The notes under the pieces: generated by a model | Seen by the model: the letters and a program-made list of their open reading frames with translations, nothing else | Told to the model about the DNA's origin: nothing | The model's database searches: none | Assembly (NCBI RefSeq): GCF_949987535.1 | Contig: NC_080079.1 | Span: 50,455,000 to 50,518,999 of the forward strand | From: Balaenoptera acutorostrata | Taxonomy: Eukaryota; Chordata; Mammalia; Artiodactyla; Balaenopteridae | Direction: 5' to 3' | DNA: 64,000 bases | Program-made: the position numbers and the translations under genes | Shown: positions 23,231 through 35,781 of the stretch, piece after piece | Layout: each line of letters starts with the position of its first letter | How positions within the stretch are numbered: position 1 is the stretch's first letter

Positions 23231-24620
23231 TCGTTCATGGTCACCTCTTTCAAATCTAATAACCTATCCAATTATAATTCTTGTGATTTCAGTATCAATG
23301 TGGGTGTTCCTTCCAATACCCTGGCCTCTTGGTTCCTTGCCCTCTTCTCCTCCACTTATTTTATTCTCCACCCTACCTCAGTTATCCATTCTCATAATCA
23401 TACAACTACCATTATCAATAACTACATACTTTTCCTTAATTTCAAGTTAAGCTTTCAACTCTGACTACTTTCTCCTATCTTCGACTTACCCCCTCTAAAT
23501 GCACAACTCCAACAATTCTTTGACCACAAGGGATCTACGTTGAACACAATGATCATACTTCATTTTTACAGCCTCATTCTTCACTTCCCTCCTTAACCAA
23601 CTTAGATTCCATGGTCCATTATTATAATCATTCCCTATCATACTTCTCTAATTCTGCTGCTCTCATCTCCAAGGTATTGGCCCGGCTAAACTCGAACCCT
23701 AGTTCAATCACCACCTACTCTACACCTGTAACCAATGAAAACTAGTCATTGGTTAGTTCATTACCACTAACCTCAAGGTGGTACCCAGCAATCTTATCTT
23801 TTCCTGTCCATTCGTTCTCCAAGATAACTTTTATACCTTTTTACTCTTTAAATCCCCAGCATCTCCTCCCCTATCTTCAAGTGCAGCTGGTGATCATTTA
23901 CAAGTTGTCAACAACATATTTACCCACTTCTATCATACCCATATACTTTGCCCAACTTCTTATTACTACAGACGAACTAACTGTTCGTGCTTCTATGCAA
24001 AGCCATCTCTTCCTCACTTAGACATTAGATCTTATACCCTCTTTCCTACTCAGGTTTCAACAATTCTCCCCTTTTCTCCTAAATCTTGATTTTTCTCTCT
24101 TTACTGGAGCATCTCCATCAACATACAAACATGCTGTGATTGCTCCTCAAGCTGTTATTCCTCAGCTCCTCCACTCCTCCACTTATTGCACCACTTTTCT
24201 GCTCTCCTCTACAGCAAAATTCCTTGAAAGAACTGTCAATATTCCCTCTGCTCCCATTCTCTCCTAAACCCACTCCAGTCAAGCATTGGTCCAAACCACT
24301 CCACTGAAACGGCATATTTCAAGGTCTCCAATAACCTCCACCTTAGCATCAGTCAACTTCCCATTTTCAACTTACTCCGACTGTCAGCAGGATTTGACAC
24401 CACTGATCACCGCTTTCTTCTTTTTATCTGGCTTTAGGGATACCACATCCTCTTGATTCTCATCCCACCTCACACTACCTCACCAGTCGCTCCTTCTCAG
24501 TCTCCTTTGCTAGCTCCTCCTCATCTCCTCAACTTCTTACTCAAGGGCCCAGTACTTGGCTCTCTCTCTGCACTCACCCCCTAGGTGATTTTCTTTCAGT
24601 CTCAGGATCTAAATACCTTC
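23230..24620 (+). repeat. L2 LINE, ORF2 region
   Basis: Plus-strand L2, C/T-rich. Landmarks are tatcaatgtgggtgttcctt, ggatttgacaccactgatca, gctccttctcagtctccttt and the approach to the YADD-like region at 24610. The ORFs at 23142-24089 are shadows of this decayed LINE. Confidence 0.8.
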
Positions 24621-24917
24621 TAATGACTACCAGATGTATATCTCCATCACTAATGACTAACGACCACCAGATGTATATCTGATGTAATGACTAATGACCA
24701 CCAGATGTATATCTCCATCACTAATGACTAATGACCACCAGATGTATATCTGATGTCATGACTAATGACCACCAGATGTATATCTCCATCACTAACGACT
24801 GATGATCACCAGATGTGTATCTTCATCACTAATGACTAATGACCACCAGATGTATATCTCCATCACTAATGACTAATGACCACCAGATGTATATCTCCAT
24901 CACTAATGACTACCAGA
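24621..24917 (+). repeat. Minisatellite, 37-bp unit, inside L2
   Basis: Eight units of 30, 34, 37, 34, 37, 37, 37 and 37 bp fill 24621-24903, then a partial ninth. The unit begins TAATGACTAATGACCACCAG and ends ATGTATATCTCCATCAC. The 34-bp variants end CTGATG instead. Units 7 and 8 are identical. The first unit sits exactly where the L2 sequence for ctgatgactcccaaatttat would be expected. Confidence 0.93.
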
Positions 24918-25068
24918 GGGGGCACGGGTTCGATCCCTGGTCAGGGAACTAGATTCCACATGCCTCAACTAAGAGTTTGCAGGCCACAGCTAAAGATCCC
25001 GCATGCCACAACTAAAAGATCCCACATGCTGCAAGTAAGATGCAGCACAGACAAATAAATAAATAAAT
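24916..25068 (+). repeat. 5'-truncated CHR SINE
   Basis: Starts abruptly at ggcacgggttcgatccctgg (B box region) next to the minisatellite, and ends in (AAAT)n. Confidence 0.88.
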
Positions 25069-26104
25069 ATTTTTTTTAAATCCTAGAAAGAAAAACATTG
25101 GGAAGCAAGATTAAGGATGATTTTTTTAAAGATTTCTATATTTTAAAAGTTTTATTGTGATGAATAATGAATGTTTATTATTTTTATAATAATCAGATCT
25201 TTTTTTGTTTGGTAATTCAGGCTTTTCTTTCACAATCTTCAAACTGGATATGGTGTTCCAATAGACATACAACAATGGACCTAAATCTAACATTGCAGAA
25301 TAAGAGCTGAGAACAATGATGTCAGCTGTTAACTTATTAGCAACTAAAACAAAGATATACCGTTATTTTCAAACAGTTTATAATAGTGAATTATTACTAA
25401 GGAAACAAAATTATAGTAAGCTTAGGTGTCAAGTCTTGACCCATAACAAAACAAAAAGGGCTAAGTATCACTAAGTACTATAATCACATGTCCCACCCCC
25501 ATCTAATCCTCATAGAAAGAATCATCTGCATAAAGAGTAACTGGTACATTAGATCTAATTGACAGTTTACTATCTATATATCATTATTAAATTGGCCACT
25601 AGGGGGCCCCAAATAGCACAGCAAAAACGTTCAAGTTCAAAAGATACATCAAAACCAAGTGGAAGAGGGAGAAATATATTATTCTGACACATAGGTAGAA
25701 ACACTTAGATATATTCAAATCAAATGCATAAAATTCCTATGCTAACAAACTTCCTTATCTAGAATCTTTGGGTTTTTCTCCAATAGTTTCTTCCCTTTAG
25801 CCTCAAATCTTTAAAAACAAAACAAAAAAACAAACTTTCATGTTGTTTCTTTGTTCTCACTTCCTATTTATTCTTCAACCCACTTAAATATGGCTCTTAA
25901 CTCTAATCATTTTGCTATAAAGTTTTTTACTATGGAAATCAATGACCTCTAATAGCCAAATCCAAAGGTCAGTTTTCAACACTTATCTTACTGCCATTTG
26001 AGACTGTTTATCAATTCCTCTTTCCTGAAACACTCTACTTTTTTTGATTCTGTGAGACCATCAAATCAGAATTCTTTTCTGCTTAAAAAACCAGAAAACT
26101 ATTG
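25069..26104. other. No gene seen; contains CTCF-like motif
   Basis: Mostly unique AT-rich intron sequence. The only notable site is the CTCF-like motif at 25593. Confidence 0.55.
25593..25611 (+). promoter_or_regulatory. Candidate CTCF-binding site
   Basis: TGGCCACTAGGGGGCCCCA matches the CTCF core CCASYAGRKGGC without mismatch and also has the flanking TGG. It lies in non-repeat sequence, 4.4 kb upstream of the SHLD2 ATG in gene orientation. The motif is in the sequence; binding is inferred. Confidence 0.55.
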
Positions 26105-26260
26105 ATTTATTCATTCAATCATTCACATAACAAATACTCAGTAGTATGTGCCAGGCATCATGCTAAGTACTGCGAATTCAACAACAATAACAAAGAGCTT
26201 TAAGGAGCTTATAGTCTAATGGGAGAGCTAAAATGACAACTGTAAAATAGAGAAATTGAG
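26105..26260 (-). repeat. L2 3'-end fragment
   Basis: tatgtgccaggcatcatgct and taaggagcttatagtctaat are the reversed L2 3' end. Confidence 0.75.
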
Positions 26261-26261
26261 T

Positions 26262-26948
26262 AACCACAGGAATACATGCAGGGCGTCCCTAGGAGGGAGA
26301 AGCCTGGGGCAGCTCAACCAAGTAGGACTGCCCATTACCTGCATTTTTCATAGGCTCTCTGGACTACGTTTAGTGACAAAATTTTGAAACTGAATTTAAA
26401 TAATATTCATAAAAAAGGAGTACAATACAGTCCCAAGGCATCCCTGCCCTCCACCCCAACACCAGAGCCAGTAAAGCAGCCTCCACTGTTTTACCCAAGG
26501 GACAGACCTGCAATAGGTAATCTCCAAAAGGTTTAGAAAGAGTGTAAGACACTCACTGCTTCTAGGTCCTCACTTAACATTTTCTCCTAAATGTCCTGCA
26601 ATCTGACTTCTATTTCCTATCTCTATTAAGACAACAGTGAAGCCCAAATTGTCAAATAAGTATCCATAGTACTTCACCACTCCAACTGTGAAACTCTTTC
26701 CTTAGTTTCTAGAACACTACTCTTTCCTGACTAGTTCTTCTACCTCTCTGGTTTTTCTTTCTCTCTTTTTCCTTGGGCCATCTCATCTTTTCATTCCATA
26801 CAACGCTGCAGAATTCCATCTAATTGCATTCATTTAACTACTAAATATCCAATTATGCTTTACCAGGCTATATTGAACCAACCACTCTCCCTAACATCAG
26901 GCTTATATTTCTAGTATCATTGTATCTGACACAATCACAGTAGATAAA
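26262..26948. other. No gene seen
   Basis: Unclassified intronic sequence. The 60-codon minus ORF at 26370 matches nothing I know. Confidence 0.5.
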
Positions 26949-26961
26949 AAAGCAATGTTCT

Positions 26962-27986
26962 TATGGAAGTTTCTCAAAAACCTAAAAATAGAACTACCAT
27001 ATGAACCAGCAATTCCACTCTTGGGTATATATCTAAAAAACAACAAAAACACTAATTCGAAAAGATACATGCACCCCAATGTTCATAGCAGCATTATTTA
27101 CAATAGCCAAGATGTGGAAGCAACCTAAGTGTCCATCAACAGATGAATGGATAAAGAAGATGTGGTATACATATACAATGGTATATTACTCAGCCATAAT
27201 AAAGAAATTTTGCTATTTGCAACAACATTGATGGACTTGGAGAGTATTATGCTAAATGAAGTCAGACAGAGAAAGACAAATACTATAAGATATCACTTAT
27301 ATGTGGAATCTAAAAAATAAAGCATTCCAGTGAATATAACAAAAAAGAAACAGACTCACAGATATAGAGAACAAACAAGTGGTTACCAGTGGGGAGTGGG
27401 AAGGGGGGAAGGGCAAGATAAGGGTAGGGGATTAAGAGGTACACACTAGGGACTTCTCTGGTGGCGCAGTGGTTAAGAATCCGCCTGCCAATGCAGGGGA
27501 CACGGGTTCAAGCCCTGGTCCGGGAAGATCCCACATGCCGCGGAGCAACTAAGCCCGTGCGCCACCACTACTGAGCCTGCGCTCTAGAGCCCGCAAGCCA
27601 CAACTACTGAGCCCGTGTGCCACAACTACTGAAGCCCGCGCGCCTAGAGCCCGTGCTCTGCAACAAGAGAAGCCACCTCAATGAGAAGCCCGCGCACTGC
27701 AACGAAGAGTAGCCCCCACTCGCTGCAACTAGAGAAAGCCCACGCAGCAATGAAGACCCAATACAGCCAAAAATAAATAAATTAATTAATTAATTTAAAA
27801 AAAGAAGAGGTACACACTATTATGTATAAAATAAATAAATAAGCTACAAGGATACAACTCAGGGAATATAGCCAATATTTTATAATGGCTATAAATGGAA
27901 TATAACCTTTAAAAATTATGAATCACTATGTCGTACACACAAAACATATAATATTGTACATCAACTATACCTCAATTAAAAAAAAG
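26962..27986 (+). mobile_element. 5'-truncated L1 3' end, split by SINE
   Basis: Plus-strand L1 end: aatgttcatagcagcattat, ggtatattactcagccataa and a tail after catcaactatacctcaatta. Duplication AAAGCAATGTTCT at 26949-26961 and 27987-27999. The SINE at 27449 splits it. Confidence 0.92.
27449..27804 (+). repeat. CHR SINE, long form, inside L1
   Basis: Exact 15-bp duplication AAGAGGTACACACTA at 27434-27448 and 27805-27819. Confidence 0.96.
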
Positions 27987-27999
27987 AAAGCAATGTTCT

Positions 28000-28990
28000 A
28001 TTTAGTCTCTTTCTTGAAGGGAATATCTGACTAAATGACCCTATATCTGACTAGATTCCATAGTCCTTGGATTCAAGTTTGGTAGGGTTGAAGGTTATGA
28101 GGCCCAGAGGCCACAGATTCCCAAGATTCAGAGCTCTCCTTGCCTTCTAGGCAGGGGAAGTTGCTGAAGCACACAGGGGTGACACGAAGCAGTCTTGAGA
28201 GTTCAGACAAGATCTCCCAGGACGAGAGATGTCTGAAATAAATTAAAGGTCTATAAAATACAAGGTTATTTGTATATAACGATTACTTTAGTATGCCTTC
28301 ACTTGTTTGTCTGAATATATACCCCTGTACGTGTGGGACTCCCCCTTCCCGCTCAAAAGAAAAAACACAAAAACTGACTTGAAAGTACGGTCCTGTTAAT
28401 TCAAAAGAGAGTAATTTTTTAAAGAAGTCTTTATATCTAAGGCTGCAGCTAGTAACTCCTCTAATTCATAGGATTTGTGAGTCTGTGAGCAGGGGGATGG
28501 CATGTGGTGAGGCCAGAGGGAAACAAAATATTTATCATAGCAAAAATACACTGACTGAGAGTTAAGCTGTGAACACTGACATATTTCAATGATTCCTGGA
28601 TAACTTTTGGGTGGACTCAGAGGGTTAAAGCTCATTAAGATACCAGATGAAACTTGCAAGTACATATCCATTACCATAGTTAATAATTATACAATTTCTC
28701 AATCGGCAGAAGGCCACTTCAGTCAGAAAGACCAATGCAACCATAGTCCTTTATCTTTAGAGTGGTCAGAGTCTGATGAATGGTTCAAAGATTTATAAAA
28801 CAGGATGAACCATATCAGCAGGTTTGTCTTTGCAGAACACTGCAACTAAAAATGCTTGTTACAAAATATATGTGGTTAAAAGGGAGTGCTTTCTCCATCT
28901 TATTACCAACCTAAAAACTTATCATTATAATGCCTTTCCATGTCAATTTTACCAAAAAAAACGAGCATGATAAAGTTACTCAAAAGCATC
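28000..28990. other. No gene seen
   Basis: Unclassified. The small ORFs on opposite strands at 28396-28798 show no family features. Confidence 0.5.
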
Positions 28991-29004
28991 AAATGACAAA
29001 ATGA

Positions 29005-29320
29005 AGAGGCAGCATAGGATTGTAATTAAAAGTATGGGTTTGGGAGCAAGACAGATATGGGTTAAAACCCTACTCTGCAACTTACTAAAAATGTAAACTT
29101 GAAATTATTGAAGCTAGATGAGATATATATATACATATACACATACTTTATATTTTTGTATATAGTTGAAAACATCCATAATAACAAAATTAATTTCTTT
29201 GTAAGTCCAGTGAGAATTGTCTCCTTATCTGTCAAATGAAAATAACATCCATCCCTATCTTACAGTGTTGGTGTGAGATGGGCACAGAGTACTTACTCAA
29301 TAAAGATTAGAGTCTTAAAC
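29005..29320 (+). repeat. MIR SINE, interrupted
   Basis: The head has gggtttgggagcaagacaga and gggttaaaaccctactctgc; the tail has ttacagtgttggtgtgagat and tactcaataaagatta. The middle (about 29098-29210) is AT-rich foreign sequence with an (AT)n tract. Confidence 0.75.
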
Positions 29321-29394
29321 CTCAGGAACTCTACACATATATATCGATACTTGGTGACACATAAAAACCAGCCCATTGTATTTCAGGGGTTTTT

Positions 29395-30135
29395 TTAGTG
29401 TGTATTTTTACATAGTTGTAACCATAAAATTGAAATAATTTTGTATTCTGCTTCAATCCATGTAATGCTACTCTTTTATGTCAACCTATAAATTCCTAAT
29501 CATTTTTTTTAAATAAATTTATTTATTTTTGGCTGCATTGGGTCTTCATTGCTGCGCGTGGGCTTTCTCTAGTTGCCATGAGCGGGGGCTACTCTTCTTT
29601 GCGGTGCACAGGCTTCTCATTGCAGTGGCTTCTTTTGTTGCAGAGCATGGGCCTCAGTAGTTGTGGCTTGCGGGTTCTAGAGCGCAGGCTCAGCAGTTGT
29701 GGCGCACGGGCTTAGTTGCTTCACAGCATGTGGGAATCTTCCCGGACCAGGGGACCCGTGTCCCCTGCATTGGCAGGCGGATTCTTAACCACTGTGCCAC
29801 CAGGGAAGCCATTCCTAATTATTTTTAATGCTAGCTTAATATTTTCATAATGAATCTAATTTAGTTCACCATTACTCTCTAATTCACTCATTTGTTTCTA
29901 ACTTGTCACTATTATAGCCATTGCTACATTAAATAATTTGAGGAATTTAGCATTTCCTTTCGATTATTTTCTTGTGATAAATTCCCAGGTATGGAATTAT
30001 TGGGTCAAAGAAAATGTACATTGTTATAGCTCTTAATATTTATTATCGTGTTGTTTGCAAAAGAACTGGACAGTTTATAATGCCACAAACAATGGCCAAG
30101 AGTTCCAGTCTTACCACAACTTTGTTAGCATACTG
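29395..30135 (-). repeat. Old L1 3' region
   Basis: Reversed LINE phrases such as aaattcccaggtatggaatt and attgggtcaaagaaaatgta. Split by the SINE at 29508. Confidence 0.6.
29508..29810 (-). repeat. CHR SINE, long form
   Basis: Minus-strand copy. Duplications ATTCCTAATCATTTTT (29492-29507) and ATTCCTAATTATTTTT (29811-29826), one difference. Confidence 0.95.
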
Positions 30136-30147
30136 AAAAGTAATTCT

Positions 30148-30295
30148 GGGACTTTCCTGGTGGTCCAGTGGGTAAGACTCCACATTCTCAATGCAGGGGG
30201 CCCAGGTTCGATCGCTGGTCGGGGAACTAGATCCCCCGTGCATGCCACAACTAAGACCCAGCGCAGCCTAAATAAATAAATACAATCTTTTTAAA
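30148..30295 (+). repeat. CHR SINE, short ggtccagtggg form
   Basis: Head gggactttcctggtggtcca to (AAAT)n. Duplications AAAAGTAATTCT (30136-30147) and AAAAGTAATTTT (30296-30307). Confidence 0.94.
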
Positions 30296-30493
30296 AAAAG
30301 TAATTTTACTAGTGAGGGTACAGAGGTACTTCACTGGTGTTTCATTTGCATTTCTCCAATTATTTCCAAAATGAAAAAATAGTGAATTTTAAATTACATT
30401 TGGATTAAAATCCTTAATATATGAGGTATATGCAAGCATGTGCAAACAGACACACAAAGTAATAGAAAAATGGGTTAAGAAGATAACCAGGTT

Positions 30494-30619
30494 GGGAATT
30501 CCCTGGCGGTCCAGTGGTTAGGACGTGGGTTTTCACTGCCTTGGACCCGGGTTCTTTCCCTGGTATGGGAACTAAGATCCCACAAGCTGCATGGTGCAGC
30601 CAAAAAAAAAAAAAAAAGT
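30494..30619 (+). repeat. Short CHR-like SINE
   Basis: Head gggaattccctggcggtcca and a pure A tail. Exact duplication AGATAACCAGGTT at 30481-30493 and 30620-30632. Confidence 0.95.
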
Positions 30620-30759
30620 AGATAACCAGGTTTATAGCACAGAAAAAAATACATGGTTAAAAACAAAGAAAACATTCAACCTCCTAATAAAATGAAAGAA
30701 AATTTTATAAATTAATGAGAAAACATTTCAACCTATCAAACTTGCAAAGATTCATGAAA

Positions 30760-31161
30760 AGGGTACAAAGCTGCAGGGAAATAGCTTATACTAATAAGAG
30801 TTTAAACTAGTAAAATCCTTCTGGAGGGCAATATGGCAATGTATGTCAAAAGTCTTAAAATTCTGTATACCTTTGACCCCATAATTATACTTCTAGGGAT
30901 CTAACCTAAAGAGAAAAACATCGTATACACTCTCTTAGATTTAGCTACAAGGATGTTCACAGTAGTATCATGTAAAATGTTAGAAAAGTGAGGAAAACGT
31001 GCATTGACTGAGGTCTGATAAATTACGGCACATCCATACAAAGGCAAACTATATAGCCATTTAAAGTCATGAAGATATGCATTATCACAAAAAATTTTCC
31101 TTAATATACTGATATGTAAAACAAGGAGACTATAGAAGATTATATATGGAGATTTTATTTT
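30760..31161 (+). repeat. Old L1 ORF2 C-terminal fragment
   Basis: Plus-strand phrases ggagggcaatatggcaatgt and cacatccatacaaaggcaaa are typical of the region before the L1 3'UTR. Confidence 0.75.
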
Positions 31162-31190
31162 AATTTATTTTTTTAAAAACAGTATTCAGG

Positions 31191-31470
31191 GGCTTCCCTG
31201 GTGGTGCAGTGGTTGAGAATCCACCTGCCAATGCAGGGGACACGGGTTCAAGCCCTGTTCCGGGAAGATCCCACATGCAGCAGAGCAACTAAACCCGTGT
31301 GCCACAACTACTGAGCCCACATGCCACAACTACTGAAGCCCACGCACCTAGAGCCCATGCTCTACAGCAAGAGAGGCCACCACAATGAGAAGCCTGCTCA
31401 CCGCAACTAGAGAAAGCCCGCACGCAGCAACGAAGACCCAACACAGCCAAAAATAAAAATAAATAAAATA
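31191..31470 (+). repeat. CHR SINE, long form
   Basis: Head ggcttccctggtggtgcagt. A 29-bp direct repeat flanks it at 31162-31190 and 31471-31499. This is longer than usual because its AT-rich half resembles the SINE tail. Confidence 0.95.
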
Positions 31471-31499
31471 AATTTATTTTTTTAAAAACAGTATTCAGG

Positions 31500-32935
31500 T
31501 TACCACTATTTACATTGAAGTTAGAAACCATTTCTACAGTTTCCATGTGTTCTCCATAGTGACTGATACAAGTGGTGCTAAAAAAGAAATAGTTCTTCTG
31601 TTCTTTAACCTCATTCTATCAATCCAATTTATCTTAATTCACTGTGCTAAGAAATAACATTGAATACTAGTAACCCACCTACTATGCACATTCATGGTAA
31701 ACTCATCACTCTTACAAATACCCAATAGTTACTAAATGCTAGTATCTGAATTTCCTACTTAAAATGATAGAATGTTGCCACATTTTATGTCACTTACTAA
31801 AGGGTATAAGACACACTATCTGCCCCTCAAAAACAAAATCAATTGAAGTTTAAAGCTATTACTCATTCTTGTATCTAAAATAATAGCTACTAAAACAAAC
31901 CTTTAAGCAGACAATTGATTTCTTAAATCTTTTTGCATAAGCTCTCATTTCCTTTGCAATAGGCTTTGGTTTTTCAAGTGAGAGATTTGTTATCATGTTC
32001 TCATCACCACCTGAGGTACCCTATGATTAGTGCCGTGCAGTGAGCCTCTTAGTCCTGCTTGCAATGCAGTGGGAATTTCTCCCTCCCAGCCCCTATTCCA
32101 GGCATTTTCCTTCTCCCAGTAAGTATTTAAACAGGAAGTGACCCTTAATCTAACTGCTCTTCTGCCTTAAAGAATAGGGTGACCGGACATCCTGATCTGC
32201 CCAGTATGGTCCTAGTTTAAGCATGCTATCCTGGTGTCCTGTTTCGTCAGTTTCCCTTCTCACTCTTAAAAATGTCTCCGTTTAGGAATAAATTACATGG
32301 TGCCCTAGTTATGAACCTTATAAATACACGAATAAATGTCCTATTAGTGAAGAGTGTGCCTCCTAATACATTTTATCAGAAACATTATAACAATAGTTAG
32401 GAACAACTTAAGAAATAAAGGGAAACACTCTGTTTCACTTCCCTGTAAAAAGTTTTTAAAAATAAAATACTAACAGAAATAAGGCTGAATTGCATCTAAA
32501 ATACATAATATGCATTTAAGAATCTCACAACACAGATAAGAATTAAATGAGGTAGAAAAGAGAATTAACCTGCCTGGCAGCTAAAGAAGCTAGTCAGGTT
32601 CTGGGTAATGAGGCTGCAGACACAGGTATAAAATCTTTTGGATCCAGTCTTCCTAGAAAATGTCTCAGACAGCAAGATGTCAACTTATCCAAGACTCACC
32701 CTTCCTAAGGAAAGTCAAAGGAGCAATCCTAAAATGTCACACTTTACTCCCCCATCTCCCACACTATGTAACTGCAAAAGGACTGAACTGTAAGAATAGT
32801 AATCAAGATCTCAAGCAAAACATGGGTCCCAGGGGTCTGCCTGCCAACACCTGTACTTGCTCTCATCCACCCACCCCCTAAAAAAGGTGAAAAACACAAT
32901 ATCAAGGAAAAAAAAAAAAACTTTGCAACTTCAGC
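31500..32935. other. No gene seen; one possible DNA-transposon trace
   Basis: Mostly unclassified. Near 32173-32300 the phrase agggtgaccggacatcctga, then tggtgtcctgtttcgtcagt, recalls an old hAT MITE; weak. Confidence 0.4.
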
Positions 32936-33190
32936 CCTGACATTCCTTCGTAAAAAGTCCATACTCATCTCAGCAAATGGCAACTCCATTCTCCCAGTTC
33001 CTCAAGCCAAAAACCTTGGTATCCTCTCTGATCGCTCTCTTTTTCTCATACTTCCATTTTGTCATCAAATCCTTTTAGCCCTACCTTTAAAATTCATTCA
33101 GAACTTGACCACTTTTTTCCACCTTCACCTGCTCCTGCCCTGGTTCAAATCACCATCATCTGGATTATCTGCAATAACCTGATTTTCCTT
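32936..33190 (+). repeat. L2 LINE fragment
   Basis: ctcagcaaatggcaactcca, gccaaaaaccttggtatcct and caccatcatctggattatct follow the L2 consensus in order. Confidence 0.85.
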
Positions 33191-33199
33191 CTTATTCTA

Positions 33200-33345
33200 C
33201 TGCCTCCTCAGAAAACAGGTTTATAGAAGTTAAAGGAACTTGCCCCAGGTCACACAGCCTGCAGGCAGTGGAGCCAAGACTGGAATGCAGGAAATCAAAC
33301 TGCAGAGCCTTAGATCTTAACCAGTATACCATATTGCCTCTCTGG
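33200..33345 (-). repeat. MIR SINE
   Basis: Reversed MIR: aacttgccccaggtcacaca, cagagccttagatcttaacc, then atattgcctctctggg. Confidence 0.85.
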
Positions 33346-33432
33346 GTTTTTGACTTTGCTCAACTGTGGAGCTAGAATCCAAGCCGGAACGCTGCCATTA
33401 AGTCATATGAAACACACTCAAAAAACACTGGT

Positions 33433-33822
33433 GGAACTTCCCTGGTGGCACAGTGGTTAAGAATCTGCCTGCCAATGCAGGGGACATGGGTTTGAGCTCT
33501 GGTCGAGGAAGATCCCACATGCCGCGGAGCAACTAAGCCCGTGCGTCACAACTACTGAGGCTTTGCTCTAGAGCCCACGAGCCACAACTACTGAGCCCAC
33601 GTGCCACAACTATTGAAGCCTGCACACCTAGAACTCGTGCTCCACAACAAAAGAAGCCACCGCAATGAGAGGCCTGCGCACCACAACGAAGAATAGCCCC
33701 CACTCGCCGCAACGAAGAATAGCCCCCACTCACTGCAACTAGAGAAAGCCTGCGCACAGCAATGAAGACCCGATGCAGCCAAAAATAAATAAATAAACAA
33801 ATTAATTAATTAATTATTTTTT
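33433..33822 (+). repeat. CHR SINE, long form with 26-bp duplication
   Basis: Head gaacttccctggtggcacag. The segment cgaagaatagcccccactc occurs twice in tandem near 33697-33741. Imperfect duplication AAAAACACTGG (33422-33432) and the right flank ending at 33834. Confidence 0.93.
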
Positions 33823-33957
33823 AAAAAGCACTGGCTTATCTAGAGAGGTAAGAAAAGAACAGAACTTCAATATAAAGGAGCTACGTTATCAAAGAATTCC
33901 ACTTAGAAGGTTTACTGTAAAGTTAATAATGAAGTGAATAATAAATGGCTTTTAAGA

Positions 33958-34062
33958 GGACCTCTCTCTCTTTCTCTTTCTTAATCCCTTCCTTCAACTC
34001 TGACAAATTTTCTCTCTCTCTGCCTCCCTCCCTCCCTCTCCCTCTCTCTCCCTCTCTTTAGT
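33958..34062. repeat. CT-rich microsatellite
   Basis: Pyrimidine-only runs (ctctctctct and cctccctccc) in two blocks. Confidence 0.8.
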
Positions 34063-34125
34063 CATCTGGCAATGGGATGATAAATTTCCAAGACATTAAA
34101 TATTCAAATTTTAAAACCTGTTGCT

Positions 34126-34262
34126 GGGAATTCCCTGGCGGTCCAGTGGTTAGTACTCTGTGCTTCCATTGCAGGGGGCATGGGTTCAATCCCTGGTCAA
34201 GGAACTAAGATCCCACATGCCACAACACAGCCAAAAAAATAAATAAATAAAAATAAAAAATA
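34126..34262 (+). repeat. Short CHR-like SINE
   Basis: Head gggaattccctggcggtcca. Exact duplication AAAACCTGTTGCT at 34113-34125 and 34263-34275. Confidence 0.95.
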
Positions 34263-35420
34263 AAAACCTGTTGCTTAGCAAGTTAAAATATACAGAGTAA
34301 ATGTAACAAACCATAGATGACAGACCTACTTTCCTGACCTAAACCACTTTCTTCCTTTCACCTTAAATACCCCAAGGTATACCTCAGCATCTATGTGCAC
34401 TAGCTGTTCCCTCAGCCTTAAACGTTCTTCCCCTAGACTCTTGTTTACTATTTTTAAAATTTGAAGTATAATTAAACATTCAATAATAGGCACAGGTCTT
34501 AACAGTTCTGTTTGATGACTATTGACAATGGTCTACACCCATGTAACCATCACCCAAAACAAAATACAGAACAGTCCCAGGATCTCAGGAAGTTCTTTCA
34601 TGTCTTTTTCTAAACAGCTTCCTTCCCTTTCCAACCTACAATTATCTTCTGATTTCTATCACTACAGAATAGTTTTGTCTTTTCTTGAACTTCATATAAA
34701 CAATACAGTATATGCTCATTTATGTCTAGTTCCTTTCACTTAACACAATGGTTTTGAGATTCACCTGTGTTGTTGGGTGTATCAGGTGTTGGGTACTGTG
34801 AATATACCACACACACACACAAAAAATACACCACAAGTTGTTTATCCATTTTCCTGTACATGGACATTTCAGTTGTTTCCAGTTTGGGGCTTTTATGAAT
34901 AAGACTGCTATGAACGTTCTTGAATTCATAATTTTGAGGAAGTATGTTTTCATTTCCCTTCATTAAATATATAGGGGTAGAATGTTAAATAATAGGATGT
35001 ATATATGTTTAACTTCAGTAGAAAATGCCAAACAGTTCTCCAAAGTAGCTACACTATCTGGCACACCCATCAGCAATGGATGAGTTCCAGTTGCATCACA
35101 TCATGCCCAACATTTAGTATCTTCAGCCTTTCTCTTGTTAGCCATTCTAGAGTGTGTGAGATGGTATCTTATGATGAATTTACTTTGCATTATTTCCCTG
35201 TTGACTAAGTGATGTTGACTACCTTTGCAAGTGCTTATTGGTCATTAGCATATCCTCTTTGGGGAAGTCTGTTACTGGGTTATTCCTCTTTTCCTCATTT
35301 TACTATTGAGTTATTACACTTCTTTACATACCTTAGATATAAGTCCTTTCACAGATAGATATGCTGGAAATTTTTTTTCCCCACTCTGGACTTACCTACT
35401 CTTTTTCTTAGTGGTATCTT

Positions 35421-35620
35421 TTATTACTTTTTAAAATATTTATTTATTTATTTATTTATTTGGCTGTGCCGTGTCTTAGTTGTGGCACGTGGGATCTTTA
35501 GTTGTGCCATGAGAACTCTTAGTTGTGGCATGTGGGATCTAGTTCCCTGACTAGGGATCGAACTTGGGCCCCCTGCACTGGAAATGTGCAGCCTTAGCCA
35601 CTGGACCACCAGGGAAGTCC
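35421..35620 (-). repeat. CHR SINE, ggtccagtggg form
   Basis: Minus-strand copy. Duplications CTTAGTGGTATCTT (35407-35420) and CTTAGTGTTATCTT (35621-35634). Confidence 0.94.
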
Positions 35621-35781
35621 CTTAGTGTTATCTTGTAAAAGGCAGTAATGTTAAATTAGTTGAGGTCCAATTTATCAATTTTTTTCTTTTACGTGTCTTT
35701 TTTCTTTTAGGATCTTATCCAATAAATATTTGATACTCCAAAGTCATAGGGATAGTCTCCTTTTTTTTTTTCTTCTAGAAG

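Noticed and set aside
24621..24917. CRISPR array-like regular repeats
   Set aside because: Units are directly tandem without unique spacers, and the DNA is mammalian; this is a minisatellite.
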